From the NCBI RefSeq assembly GCF_020184175.1, contig NC_065532.1, forward strand, positions 3,534,001-3,598,000: a stretch of 64,000 nt of DNA, in the 5' to 3' direction. The notes beneath the pieces are model-generated. The model was not told the origin of the DNA. It did no database searches and saw nothing but the letters and a program-made list of their open reading frames with translations. Shown here piece after piece: positions 29,401-41,900 of the stretch. A program made the translations under genes and the position numbers. The number at the start of each line of letters is the position of its first letter. The first letter of the stretch is position 1. This DNA is from Aphis gossypii. Taxonomy: Eukaryota > Arthropoda > Insecta > Hemiptera > Aphididae.

Positions 29401-30435
29401 GTAATTATGTGAAAAAAAATATTAATTATCTTTTCTAATGAATAATCCCGTTAGTAATTACTAATAAATAATACTTCATTAATATATTAAGATACTGAGA
29501 TCAGATCTCGAAATATATTTGTAGTGAAAATAAAGACATAGAAAACATAGCTGCAAAACCTACTTGTTATAGAGACTACAGAGGTTATACAATCCAATAA
29601 ACTTTATTATACCTGTAAAATCACATTTAATAACATGCTATAAATATACAAAACATGAATTAATATTAATTATTTTTTATCAGTTAGTACTTGCGGTTTC
29701 TATTGACTATATTAACAGGTAGTGAATTTCGTAACTGCATTAATTATATTACTACTACATATTATTAGTACTTATTTTTATTGTATATTTAACGCCTTAA
29801 TAGTTGTTTAAAAAAATTTAATTCTATATAATATTATAATATGAAAAAAATTCATTTTATTTATAACAATAATATTAGAGTAATGATAAATCTTAAACTG
29901 AATTAAAAATAAATCCTATCACACCTGTATAATTTTTATTAAAACCTATCAAAACAAAAATATTTTTAAATAGGTTTTATCAGCAGTTTTATTGAGTGCA
30001 AACTTTTCATTGTCATATCAAGATTATCGTACGTCCTGTATCTGATACATTTTATTGTTCAGTTGCAAAGTATTGGTCAAATCCGTCAACCACAATATGG
30101 AAACTTTTGGACATTGGTAATCATAAAATACATTGCATATGCTGAAAAATTTAATACTAAACGGTTAACACCAATTGATTTATGATTTAATAATAGTATT
30201 GGGAAATCAACGCCGATTTAATAACAGCTCTATCGTACTCTGTATTTTTCAATATCATTGTGGAAGCACCGTGCAGAAAAATATTCAAGGAACTTATGAG
30301 TACATTTCTTAAAGGTATAAATATTTATTTTACATATAAAACATATTAATAGTCTACGTTGTTCAAATTATTAATATTTACATATTAAAATGAAACTTTT
30401 TAGCTGAAAAAGAATCGGACACGGCGGGGTCATAA
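14367..30435 (+). CDS. NRF-6-like membrane acyltransferase-3 family protein, gene A (13 exons, 747 aa)
   Basis: Assembled exons: 14367-14703, 19328-19545, 19596-19861, 20300-20394, 20516-20697, 20758-20915, 21795-21963, 26646-26839, 27257-27398, 27474-27663, 29974-30116, 30197-30314, 30404-30435 (stop TAA). All junctions are GT-AG and preserve frame; the sum is 2244 nt. The order is signal peptide, short sequon-rich linker, NRF domain (about 90-225), then a multi-pass acyltransferase-3 domain (about 270-740). Hallmarks seen are WAVKM...SSK, FDQC, CFPDSC, IIGHR (His348-Arg349), FFIVSGFF, GPLW, NWWTNLLFINNY and TWYLACDM. The C. elegans family members NRF-6 and NDG-4 act in gut lipid/yolk transport and fluoxetine sensitivity; the substrate here is unknown. 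Gene B is a tandem paralogue with every intron at the same position and phase. Start: ATG at 14367 begins a signal peptide; the in-frame ATG at 14325 lies before a splice acceptor and is unlikely. Confidence 0.9.
16063..16087. repeat. 25-bp perfect palindrome
   Basis: Twelve bases (TACGTATTACCA) are followed by one A and then their exact reverse complement. It could be a binding site or the relic of a transposon end; no flanking duplication was recognised. Confidence 0.8.
16778..16805. repeat. GC-rich hairpin
   Basis: GCCCCACAA and, ten bases later, TTGTGGGGGC can form a 9-bp stem with one bulged G, standing out in AT-rich intron DNA. It could be a transposon terminal hairpin, but no Helitron CTRR end follows closely. 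Confidence 0.4.
19328..19861 (+). CDS. Gene A exons 2-3: body of the NRF domain
   Basis: Exons 19328-19545 and 19596-19861 are separated by an intron of only 50 nt (phase 0). Exon 2 starts by completing Met113 and carries SSKYPGTILSG and YFDQC (Cys138). Exon 3 carries LCFPDSC (Cys219 and Cys224) and ends phase 2 at TTTA|GTGAGT; without splicing the frame stops at that TAG. As in gene B, the tyrosine-cysteine expected after the FDQC segment reads Tyr-Ala here. Confidence 0.85.
20300..21963 (+). CDS. Gene A exons 4-7: first membrane segments and acyltransferase-3 core
   Basis: Exons 20300-20394, 20516-20697, 20758-20915 and 21795-21963. Exon 4 is a transmembrane helix (GIFIVGCALMISGTIYDLF). 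Exon 5 contains the conserved NGLK...IIGHR segment with the candidate catalytic His348. Exon 6 carries EIFFIVSGFF, and exon 7 PYMGDGPLW and NWWTNLLFINNY. Exons 5, 6 and 7 have exactly the same lengths (182, 158 and 169 nt) as those of gene B, which supports the boundaries. Intron 3 (19862-20299) and intron 6 (20916-21794) are plain AT-rich DNA. Confidence 0.87.
22194..22608. mobile_element. MITE-like element with 12-bp terminal inverted repeats
   Basis: TTCACCAAACAT at 22194-22205 is mirrored exactly by ATGTTTGGTGAA at 22597-22608, bounding 415 bp without coding capacity. A diverged copy of its right part lies at 31446-31741, so the sequence is repetitive. The target duplication is unclear (possibly ATT). 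The transposase superfamily is not assigned. Confidence 0.55.
26391..26421. repeat. (AAT)n microsatellite
   Basis: About ten AAT units inside intron 7 of gene A. Confidence 0.9.
26646..27663 (+). CDS. Gene A exons 8-10: acyltransferase-3 membrane domain, middle part
   Basis: Exons 26646-26839, 27257-27398 and 27474-27663. Exon 8 holds the family signature TWYLACDMHFF followed by hydrophobic helices; exon 9 has YIKSHYRITTYLVGL; exon 10 is two further helices ending SNFG. All three lengths (194, 142 and 190 nt) equal those in gene B. Donor at 27663: TTTG|GTAAAT, phase 1. Confidence 0.87.
27664..29973 (+). other. Gene A intron 10 (2.3 kb)
   Basis: The matching intron in gene B is 70 nt. It contains a CpG-richer stretch at about 28590-28715 followed by an (ATT)n tract (28720-28746). 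Open frames at 28075-28281 and 28597-28785 lack family motifs and are treated as chance. Confidence 0.7.
28720..28746. repeat. (ATT)n microsatellite
   Basis: About nine ATT units within intron 10 of gene A. Confidence 0.9.
29974..30435 (+). CDS. Gene A exons 11-13: C-terminal end
   Basis: Exons 29974-30116, 30197-30314 and 30404-30435. Exon 11 is found only by homology: its frame gives GFISSFIEC and then SRLSYVLYLIHFIVQLQ, matching the LSRLTYxxYLxH motif of the family and gene B exon 11. Exon 12 contains the IIVEAP motif and has the same 118-nt length as in gene B. Exon 13 is a 10-residue polar tail ending at TAA 30433-30435. Possible ATTAAA polyadenylation variants follow within 80 nt; no AATAAA is close. 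Confidence 0.85.
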
Positions 30436-30589
30436 TGTTCATGATGGGAGTAATGACCTAACATTAAATGCAGCTCTTTCATATATTAAAATTGCTCAAA
30501 AACATTAAACTAAACGCCTCTTCAATATTATAAAGTACAATCTTAGTTAACATTTAAAATGTGTAATATATAATGTACCTATTTTACCA

Positions 30590-30590
30590 A

Positions 30591-30638
<48 letters not shown>
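30590..30638. repeat. (AC)n(AT)n compound microsatellite
   Basis: About nine AC units run directly into about fifteen AT units, roughly 150 bp past the stop codon of gene A. Confidence 0.9.
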
Positions 30639-30644
<6 letters not shown>

Positions 30645-31445
30645 TAGAATAATAAGTCAGTGTGAGTTTGTTTTAATGGAATACAAATATACAAATTAAT
30701 TTTATTTAAGTAACACTGAAGATTTACAGTTGTTGAATTTATTAATGTACATAACAATGTCACAAGACTTTATTTTATTGAAATCAAAAAAATAATCAAA
30801 TAAGTATTGTATTAGTGTATTACATTGTGTGTTATGGTACCTACTGATGTTCATTGTACAAATACAAAAAAAAAAAACATAATTACTACAAGTTAAAATA
30901 TTTATATTATAAATTAAATAATACATTTTATTTTTATTTTCTGAAGATGAAAATTGTTACAAGTTATTTAAGTCTCAGTGCATATTACAGTTGACATATT
31001 TTCAAGAAAGATGGATCACCCTTCGTGACTTTTATTTTACCGTTTTGCATATCAAAGAAGTATAACAATAATATGTTTATACAGATAGGCATTTTTATAA
31101 CACAGAAAATACACACTGTTCGTAGTACTTAAAGTGTATAAATGTTTTTACGATGAATGACGTCAATAACAATAATACCTAATTAATGTTTATATAATGT
31201 TCAATGTTGATTTTGAGAAAATAAACATGAGATATTACTAATATATATCATAATATCATATATAAATATTACAGAACTATATATGCACAATTATGGTTAC
31301 CATAATTATAATAGCTATTTTCTCTAGCCTAAACTAACCAATCGCTCATACAAGGGTGAAATAACTAATTTCCAGATAACAATAAACCGATAGCAACTAT
31401 AATAAGAAAAATAAACACTATAGGAGATGTGTTTTATCCTAAGTA

Positions 31446-31741
31446 TTAACATTTTAATAACTGAGAAACCACTTGTTTGAATTAGGCAAACCAACATTAA
31501 AAAAAATATATTCACTAAATAATACAGTAAAAGGAGAGAGGATAAGGTTCTCATTTAAAAAATAATAGTTTATATTAATAGAGAACACACATTTTATGAT
31601 TCAAAAAAAAAAGTACAAGAATTTGAAAATATTTGAAATATTTTGAGCTCATTTAAAAATTCTAAATATCAAAATTTAAATTAATTAATTACTATTGTAC
31701 TGAAAAAGATGGGATGAGTATGGTTGTGAATTATCTGTATA
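31446..31741. repeat. Diverged copy of the 22194-22608 repeat
   Basis: Shares AACATTTT-ATAACTGAGAAAC...TTGTTTGAATT and, further right, TTAATTAATTA...GATGG-AT...GTGAATTAT with the element in gene A intron 7, in the same order and orientation. The left end is not recognisable. Confidence 0.5.
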
Positions 31742-32379
31742 ATAAAAAACTAATAATGTTTAAACTCCTCATTATATTTTGTAATAAGCATTAGATTTTA
31801 TTATGAAAAACCATTTAATCTCTTAGTTAACATGTTAAATTTAATTTTGGTAACAAATTTACACTTATTTATTAGTTATGATGTTAATAAGTTACTATAA
31901 TTAAAGAGAAATTTACTGGGTAAAGACGGCGCAGCATACGACGAATTAGTGATTTCTGGATTAATACATATTTCAACCTCGCAAAACAAACTCTTGAATA
32001 CGCCACTATATATATATATATTGTTATGGTCTTCAAAGGGGGAAATACATTTATAGTTTTGGTAGATTTTTGATGTAAAACGTTTTTTGGGCGTGGCTAA
32101 AGGGTAAAATCGTCTATAGCGTTACTTTGGCTGCAATAAGGCACAGTGGCGAATGCTGACTCTGATATAGGGGCATGCTTAACTATCATATTGACGTATT
32201 GATGTATTATAGTTCTATTTACTTTATAATTAATAAATAATACTCAAATTCGTATTAATTTATAAATAAGACTTTAATTTAATATATATTATATACAATA
32301 GCACTTACTTAAATAATACTTTAATAATTGTAATTGAGACTGGACTAAATCTTTTAACTAAAATTAAAAACATTGTCAT

Positions 32380-32580
32380 TTACTCGTACACGTACATTTT
32401 ATAAATTACGTTGACGAAGCGCAACAGAATGAGCATGTCCTGGGTGATGAATACGCGGCTGTTAGTAGAAGGGGTCTCGGAGTAACTGGTTTTTTTTTTA
32501 TAGCGATGACAAAGGTCGTATAGCTGGCACACACATCTATCGCATGCTCTGTCATAAAAGATTAAAATAAAGATAAACAT
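32380..32580 (-). other. Unexplained open frame in a GC-richer patch
   Basis: A 66-codon minus-strand frame. Its base composition is richer in G+C and CpG than the neighbourhood, and the predicted peptide (RACDRCVCQLYDLCHRY, then ...NSRVFITQDMLILLRFVN) is less low-complexity than chance frames here. An acceptor-like TATGACAG and a donor-like GTAATT flank it. I do not recognise the family. A run of ten A in its middle may mark a frameshift, so it could be a decayed exon or transposon fragment. Confidence 0.2.
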
Positions 32581-35500
32581 ACATAGATACCTAAGTATAA
32601 CAGAAATAAATGAATTAATATAACATTTTTTTTTTTAAATACGTAATATATTATTGATTATAACGTTTTTATTTCTAAGCATGCCTAGAGAATTTGCCAC
32701 TGATAAGGCAAGATGATGAGAGAGATATAGCTAACCCCACTATTCTACTATTCTGCTGTTAGATTATGAGCGGTGGTTGTACGTGCGTCCAGTGATTGTA
32801 TGAATTGTTTACTTGAATCGCGTATGACGTGTGTATTTATATAAAATATTATGGTTGCATTGTAAACACGTTAAGTATATAGTGTATGTTTTTTTTTTAT
32901 ATTGTTATTAAGATTTTTATTTTTTTTTTTATTAGTATTATAGTAGATTGTTTTTAGTTTTTTTCGAAAACACTTATTATTAGTAGTATATTGTATAATG
33001 TAAGTGTTAAAATTAAATCTACAACTGTTTATAACTCGAACTAAACATTTAAAAATTTATTGAACAGAGAATAGGGAGTCTACAAGAATTTGGATTCCAA
33101 GATTAATTTTTGTCCTAACGGCCTAAGGAGGATTTAAAAATTTGAATATTCATTTATAATTATTTAATATTCATTTTCAATTCTATGCAGCTAATTTTTA
33201 AAATTAGGCCAAAATCTCATCACTGTTATCAAGATACACATCAAATTAATAATAAAGGACATGAACAATTTAACTTTAAGATTTCAGTTAAATCATTGTT
33301 TGTAAAACCAACATTTACTCGTATAAAATAGGCAGACGACCATGGGAGTCTCGTGAATTTAAAACGCACTAACCTAACTATTATATTATTTAGAATTTAC
33401 CGTACTTAAAAACTAAAAAAAACTTTTTTAGTATTGTGTATCCTTTTAAAACTAACTAGTTTTGGTTCTAATTGAAATCTTTATAATTTTGTTTATAATG
33501 GTGCTAGAAAAACGTTACTCAAGCATTCAGAGTCTTAAATTTTATCAAGTGGATGATTGCAAAAAATCAATTTTAGTTTGTAGAAAATTGGAGAAACAAA
33601 ATTAAGTGAATAGATTAATTTAACTCCAAATTTAATATAATTTGAATTTTGGTCATGATATTGACTAGATAATGATCACCATAGCTATGGCATTAACAAG
33701 ATTTAAATTTTAAGAAAAAAGTTCTGAAATTCTACGATTTTGTTGTACGTGTTTCTAACCTCCATAAAAAAATATTAATTTCATTAGTATTATAAAAATA
33801 AAAATAGTTACATTTATAAAGTTATACGCACAATTTACTGTACTTTCAATAAATTTAATATAAATTAAAGAAATAAATGATTACCTATATAATTATAGTT
33901 TGCATTTATTCTTATTGGTCAAAAATATGAATGATGGTAAAATGTATTGTTGTTTTAAATTACACCAGTGTAACTAAAATTTGAGAATAAAAAAAAATAT
34001 AAATAAGTAGATAAATATAATTCTATGTTACTTTTATGGAAAAAAATGTACTCATTTTTATAAGGATAAATAAATTCATACGTAAATGTATTCTAAAATA
34101 TCATATTAGGAGATCATAATTATTCATCAAAAGTCGAATTAAGGTCAAAAAGATACAATATCTGTAAAAAAAATTGCACACAAAGTAGCAGTATTTATAA
34201 GTTATAAAAAACTTTATTCCAAGTACTTTATAAGTTATAACAATATTATCATAACTCATGTTAGATACAACCTTTGATATAGTTTAACCTAATATATATC
34301 TTAGATTCAACTTATCTTTTGACAGTTTTGTGTTTATGAAAAATTTATAACTACATAATTTGTACTTTATATTGTTACCTATATTTCTAATTGTTTTTAA
34401 AAATCGAATGATCACTGTTTTTTGGTCATTTAACCTTCAATTACGTTCTATTAGATTACCCTCACCTAAAGTACTGGTAGTTACTAAAATGAATAGTTAG
34501 ATTTTGTCAAATGCAACGTCTTAAAAACCGAATCGGTTATTAGTCTACACAGTTGTACCGCAACGGAGGATCTATGATATGAGACACATTGTCTTAATTA
34601 TTTTAAAAGTTTAAATATTATTTGTAACGTTATAACACAAAACAATAATATTTCCTTATTAATTTATCATATTCCGCGAAGCTGTTGCTTTTTTAACACT
34701 CCAAAAATATTTAAACGGTATGTAAATTGGCTTTTATTTTATATTAATTCAATAATATGTTTTTTAATTGTTTATGCATAATACATAATATAGTCTACAT
34801 CAGTTAAATTTAAATTAATACGATTAATAAATTTGAACAAATAATTTAATTTGTATACATTTATCAACAATTGAACGATTCAGATATTTTTAATTAAATT
34901 CAGAACTTGAATAAAATTCAAAAATTCGTATTAATTTCATCATTAAATACTTAAATATATTTTAATATGCAAGCAAAATTAAAAGATATAATATAACAAA
35001 GCTAATAATCCTTATTTTTTTAAGGAGGCGTGGAAATATATTGCAATGCAAATGTGATTATTCGTATCGTGCGATAATTATTATATTATATTCATTCAAT
35101 TTGAAAATATTTAACTCATGAATTATTTTTACGATCACTAAGAATTTTAGATATTTCCAATAAGAACTTAATAAATTGATGGCCATTCAGAATCGTTTTT
35201 CGAATAAGGTGATTTATGGGGGATGCGTGACGAGTGTAGAACACCTGGTCTCTATATTATGTCCAACTGTTTATTATTGTGCATTTTACTATACTTTTTA
35301 TTCATAAATATGATTGATAATTCTACTCTAATATATATTATGTATTTACGACCATTGTCTTTAATATATAGTATATCTACGATATATAACAATGAATCCC
35401 AATATAGAATAAGATTTTATTGAAAAATGTCATCATATTATATTTATAGTATTTTAGATTATAATTCATTAGCATCGAATAATATTTCTCATCACCATCA

Positions 35501-36999
35501 TTTTAAAAATAATAATAAAATATAAAAATATGATGAAAAATTTTAGTAAGAAATTAGTCTCGAAAAAATGTATCTTGTAACTTAAGACAATATTATTAGC
35601 TAATAATTAAATTAATGAAAATGTGCGTAACAACCCCTACTTATATCGTGATTTAGTCACAATATTTTAATATTATAAACAAATTTGCAACTTTGTATTC
35701 AATCATATCTAATAAATAATAATTATTGTATTTGGATTCATTTTGACCATTGTGGTTATCTAAAATATATGTGTGATTATAAATTGTTTTAATTATTTAT
35801 AACTTAAATTGTAAAACATTTAAAATAATAAGTTCTTAAAACTATATAGTATATACAAATTGCCAAAAAGATAATTTAAATAAATATTTTACAGTAAAAT
35901 AATTGTTATTTATTATTTCCTATTATGTAACATCATGTATGTAGAATAAGCAACAACTTGTGAATTATTTTCTACTAGTTAATTAATCACAAAAATAAAC
36001 ATATTCGATTGAGTTCAACAAATATTTATAACTTACTATTAAGAATTAAAACACGATGTAGAATATAATTTAATATTATACTTCTGCACGTTTTTTTTTT
36101 TTTTTTATATTCTCCAATTAATATTTAATTCTAGATGAAATTACTTAAAAATATTAATTTAGTAGATTTAAAGATAAACTTAATATTACTGATCCCTTCT
36201 TTACTACATTTTTTTCTTCATTTTATATACTTAATTTGTTATTATTATTATTTTTTAATAAAAATAAGATCTTTAAAAAACTCAGTGAGTGCATTTACTT
36301 CCGATTCCCATTCCCGTCGGTACCAGATTTTGAACAAAATATTAAAACGCTTTCTTCAAATCTAAAAACTTATTTTTATTTGAACTACGTAAATTTGAGA
36401 ATCAAATTATTAAATTTCAAAATTTCATAAATTTATATTATTACCATATTTTTCTCTGATAACTTAAAAATATTTTGTTTTATTTCGTCATAGACTCGAA
36501 AAACCATATAATATCATCATCCGTTCACAGAAAGTATTCATTTATAATGACGATTCATATTATAAGTCAAAAATATGCACAATGTAATAGAATTGCTATT
36601 GTATTTTCAAAAATTTGATTAATGTTCGAAAATCGTTATAGTTTAATCACGATATAAATTGTTAATTTAATTTTTGTTAAATCGTTAATAACTTTTATAA
36701 CTGTTAATAAAAAATAAAATATTTACTGAACAATGTAAAATAAGTATTCGTCAAGGTAAAATAATATAAATATGATTTTAAAAATAATTGTATTCATTTT
36801 TTATCGAAATTTGTATTTGTTTAATAAAATTTATTTTATGCTCATCATTTATTATTAAATCAATTGAATCTTGCCAATTTCACAACTAATTATAAGTTTC
36901 ATCTTTGCCAATTATTTTAATTTTATTATTGTTTGTTTCTAATAATGTATAAACATCAATGTCACGCATTATTTTACAGGATATATGAATCGTGAACTT

Positions 37000-37330
37000 G
37001 AAAATAATCCTGTTCTGACGAGAGCAAAAGTTACTAATACATCTCCGACCAATAAAACGCGTTTAGTAGGCTATCGTGTTCTCTAGACTTGTTTTGTACC
37101 TATGCTATTTCCGTTTGTCGGTACGTCGTATTTGCACGACACAAACCAGTCGCAGTGAATAACGCGAACCAGTCGTAACAGCATCGCAAACCTGTCCTGC
37201 GGTCCGAACAAACCTCAACATAATATATCACGTATATCAATAAGGTTAAACATCGAACCAAAACCCAGCGTTATATGATCGTTTCATGAATTCAATGTAG
37301 TATAATAGAGACGCTCGAGATCAATCAAAT
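37000..37330 (+). promoter_or_regulatory. CpG-rich promoter and 5' UTR of NRF-6-like gene B
   Basis: Around 25 CpGs occur in about 330 bp before the start codon, with two direct ACCAGTCG copies about 24 bp apart (near 37146 and 37170). The position right before a signal-peptide ATG makes this the likely promoter/5' UTR of gene B. The transcription start was not located, and no clear TATA box is present. Confidence 0.45.
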
Positions 37331-38999
37331 ATGTATTTCTGCGTCTCATCATTTCGGTCCGCGGCTTGTTTAATAGTTTTGGTTCTACATCTGTCGTGTT
37401 TTACGGAAAATACTTCGGCAGCGGAGTTGGCATTTTCGTTTAAGCCAATTAAAAATGTCGGATTATCTGCAACAGTTTCACCGGATCAGACGATATTATC
37501 CAAGTTGCCGTTGGTGAATGACCAAGTCGAAACGAAAGAAACTGTTTCACAACCAGGGATTTCATTCAATCTGGGAGGACAACCAATAATTGAAAAACTT
37601 CCTACAGCAGAAGTTTCGGTAAATTTGGGTAATGAACAGGCTAATGTAAAATTACCCTCTTTGTTTGACAACCCGTTGAAACTAGACAAAAATGTCGAAT
37701 TATCTGCAAAAGTTTCACCAGATCAGACGATACTTACCAAGTTGCCGTTGGTGCTTGACCAAATCGAAACGAAAGAAACCGTTTCACAACCAAAGATTTC
37801 ATTGAATCTAGGAGCACAGCCGATCATTGAAAAACTTCCTACGGCAGAAGTTTCGGTAAATTTGGGTGGTGAACAGGCTAATGTAAAATTACCCTCTTTG
37901 TTTGACAACCCGTTGAAACTAGACAAAAATGTCGAATTATCTGCAAAAGTTTCACCAGATCAGACGATACTTACCAAGTTGCCGTTGGTGCTTGACCAAA
38001 TCGAAACGAAAGAAACCGTTTCACAACCAAAGATTTCATTGAATCTAGGAGCACAGCCGATCATTGAAAAACTTCCTACGGCAGAAGTTTCGGTAAATTT
38101 GGGTGGTGAACAGGCTAATGTAAAATTACCCTCTTTATTAGATAACCCGTTAAAACTAGACAAAAATGTCGAATTATCTGCAAAAGTTCCATCGGATCAA
38201 ACGATATTCTTCACCAAAATGCCATTGGAGCTTGACCAAATCGAAGCGAAAAAAAATGTTTCACAACCAGAGATTTCATTGAATCTAGGAGCACAGCCGA
38301 TAATTGAAAAACTTCCTACAGCAGAAGTTTCAGTGAAGTTGGGTGGTGAACTAGCAATTGAAAAATTACCCTCTTTGTTTGATAACCCGTTAAACCTAAC
38401 TAAATCCGATGAACAACCTCAAACAGAAGTTTCGTATGATGTAAACGATCAGTCGAACACTGAAAGACCAGATTTGAATGTTTCAAACAACGTGAAAAGT
38501 GAGCCAATCACAACAACTACAGCAGAAGTTTCGGTGAAGTTGGATGGTGAACTGGCTATTGAAAAATTACCCTCTTTGTTTGACAACCCGTTAAACCTAA
38601 CTAAATCCAATGAAGATGAACAATCTCAAACAGAAGTTTCATATGATGTAAATGATCAGTCGAACACTGAAAAACCAGATTTGAATGTTTCATACAACGT
38701 GAAAAGTGAACCAACCACAACAACTACGGAGCCAACCGAGTCTACATCCAACGCTAACAAAGTTACTGAAAAACAGTGGATACAGAGGATACAAAATGCG
38801 AAATCCAGGAGCTTAGCACTTCCCCTACAAAATACAACTAACAAAATATCTACTGGTAAACCAATTTTGTTGGGTCAGATTATCTCAAACGTCCTATATG
38901 GAGCCCCCTGGTTAGCTCCCCAAACAAACTCAAAATGTGCAAAAGACATGATGCTATACAACATGCACTTACAAAACTTGACGTTGTGGGCATTTAAAA
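37331..38999 (+). CDS. Gene B exon 1: signal peptide, tandem repeats, start of NRF domain
   Basis: A single 1669-nt exon encoding residues 1-556. A hydrophobic signal peptide covers about residues 10-30. The repeats then follow (separate entries), and a Ser/Thr-rich linker (TTTTTEPTEST). The NRF domain starts at Cys536 (SKCAKDMM) and the exon ends TLWAFK with donor A|GTAAGT, phase 1, the same junction as gene A exon 1. The exon is less AT-biased than its surroundings. The repeat region looks hydrophilic and beta-prone with alternating SVNLG/KLP patterns; I know no family for it. Confidence 0.92.
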
Positions 39000-41900
39000 G
39001 TAAGTGGCTTTATTTATAAATATTTCAACATAATTATATACATACATTATTATTATAATTTATAAATTATAAAATATTTAAATAGCTAATAAATAAACAT
39101 AGAAATGCTTAGTGTGTGCGAATACTTAATAAATTATAGATTTATTTAAAATCTCAATAAAAAAAATAAAAAAAAAAAAACTATTTTATTATATTATAAT
39201 AATTTAATATTTAAAAAGAAAATATCAATAAAAAATTAAAAGGTAAAAAATGTTTTTAAACACGACACATTTTCAACACATTGATCAAAAAATTTAATGT
39301 ATCAAACATAATTACACTTTAAACATTTTATTTGTCTTACAACACATTAAATTTAAAGAAACTAGCGTAACTTAACTTGTACCTAACTTCCTCATTCCAA
39401 AAATTGTTTTCATTAATCTTATGTGATAATATGTGATTTTACAATTTGTATTGTATTTTTGCAAATACAACGTTGTAATTTGAAGTTTATTACCTACCTA
39501 TTTTATTTTTTTTCCTCTCCAACTACTTCACAACTTATATTTTTTTATAATAAAGTACAAATAATTAATTTTATAAATTTACTCGTATGTACGTTATAAT
39601 TTTGATAAATCAAACACAAAATTAAAACACAATGTATGCTTCTGTTTTATTAGTTTCATACGATGTTTCTATCTTAATATTTAGCTTTTAAATGAGAAGT
39701 ATTAAAATAATACTGACAAGATTTTTCTTCAAAAATAAAATTAATGTATAAAACGTTACAAGTACTGAGTCACTAAAATTTACAATTTTTTATAATATGA
39801 CTATTGACTATTTAATTCATTGTTATTATGCTATTGTATTTTATAAATATAATATAATATTTTGAGGATTTATGCACATTTTTATCTGAGTATATATTAT
39901 TATAGGTATAGATACCAATAAAACATCTAAGTGGATGTCCTCGCTGAACATGCATATTTTCCAGTTCAATTATATTTTGCATAAATAGATTAGAAAATTA
40001 GTAAAATCCAAAATAAACCACTGTCCTCCAACCGGTTTCAATAATTTATTGTAAATTGTATATAATGTATATTATATGTGTTTTTTTAAAAAAAAACGAT
40101 TAACATCAAGTGCCGTTTTCCTTATATTAAATTTTTGTAATATTTAAAAAAATATTCACAAATTTACGGCAAAAAAATTTATAATGATATAATATATAAT
40201 ACAATACTTAGATATTTATAAATAATGTTATTACATCGCTTATTATTTATTTTATTTTTGTAGTAACGAGCACCTAATAATAATAGTATCTACTTACCAT
40301 ATATTTTATTCCTTATTTATGATTAATTTGATTGAATTTAATTAAGTTTTTAAATAAATAAACGCATAAAAAAAAATTAAAAAGTAATAATTTACATGAA
40401 ATGTACATCAGTTAATATAAGTTGTTGGATATCGGACAAACTAATTACAAATACTAAATAATGTATGAAAAACTGGGTAGGATTGTAACACCTTATACTA
40501 GTTATATCTTATGTCGTCTTATTTTTGATTCGATTAAAATGTTTACATTTTATTTTATTATAATTAAGTATACAGAATTGTTTAGATATTATAATGAATG
40601 TATTAAAATTTTAACTCTCAAAGCAATAATATAAAAAAAAAGTTACAACCCTAGTTTATTTGAAAAATTGTAACATACGTTTTTTTTAGACTCTAAGCAA
40701 AATGACGAACGTATTGATTTTACAGCAAGGATGTTTTATTTTTGTTCGACATCACCTTTCAGGGCAGTGAAAATGCTTCGATTTTTTACTTAAGGTGTAG
40801 TTTCTGATAGGAAATTATATCTATATTTGGTACTTTAGAAGTAAAAAGTAAAATAAGCTTCTAAATAAACGAGAAATACAAAATAAGCAAATTAAATAAA
40901 AATGAGAATTTTTACACGATATTATTATTGTACAAAATAAATTTTGTTTTTATGTTGTAGAAACGAATAATCTTATAGATACTAGAAATATTCACTACAT
41001 TTCTATATAAGTATTCTCTTAACATGATAAAATTAAAAATAAAAATATTTTGAATCTTTTTGATCTTTTGATCTCTATAATATTATAGATTTAACAATAA
41101 AAATGTTTTTTTTTCGTCAAAAATCTAAAAAATTTAATAAATGACTCAAAAAGTTTTTTTTATTACTTATGATATTTAAAAAATGCAAAAAGTTATGATA
41201 AATTTTTATAAGCGTTTAAAGCTAAAATTTTGACAAAATTGATCAAAATCGTGAAAATTTGATGATTAATTTATAAATAAAAGTAGTTAACATTAAATTA
41301 TAAATCCCACCACCGTCGAAAATTCTTCACCAGAAACCACTTTTAAAGTTTAAGTTTAAAATCGAATCATGTTTACTGTTCCAGAAAGCGATAATAGAAC
41401 GAAAATGAAAAAAAAAATACCATTGTAAAATCAATAAGTCCAAGATCTAAAAAAGTAATCCTTTTTAATTTTTTAATTTTTTTTTTTTTATAGCGCTAAA
41501 CAAGATATTATTATCTATACTATGAAAGCAAGTCCTGATTTTTTGTCACGCATACAAATCCACACCGTTCAACGTATCGTTACCAAATTTTTTATATCTG
41601 ACCATTTTTTGGAGGTTTTAGTACCACTTTTGTTAGGAGACATGTTCAATATTTTGACATTTTCAGATTTTTACAAAACTATGTTATTTTTATCTAAAAA
41701 CACTATTTGATGTGAAAACGAAACATAATATCTACGTGATCCTATAGTAACAAAATGTGTATCTTTATTTAATTTATTTCGAAAAGGGAACATAATAAGA
41801 TACACAAAATAATTTTTTGTGTTTTCCGGTAAAATTTGAATTTCTAAATAAATGTATTATAATCAGGGTTGGGATTTTATAGCACTTAAAATTTCATAAT

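Larger units (their letters stand above)
30436..37330. other. Intergenic region between the two NRF-6-like genes
   Basis: About 6.9 kb. It holds an (AC)n(AT)n tract, a diverged copy of the intron-7 MITE, a GC-richer patch with an unexplained minus-strand frame (32380-32580), a one-sided CAGTGGCG terminus at about 32152, and a CpG-rich stretch just before gene B. The rest is AT-rich DNA in which I see nothing. Confidence 0.6.

Noticed and set aside
32152..32190. CAGTGGCG terminus suggesting a hAT MITE
   Set aside because: The only nearby inverted partner (CGCCACT near 32003) lies on the wrong side to bound an element, and no target duplication is present.
37486..38163. Three 67-codon minus-strand frames spaced 237 bp apart
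   Set aside because: They are antisense shadows of the coding repeats of gene B; their regular spacing simply reflects the repeat period.
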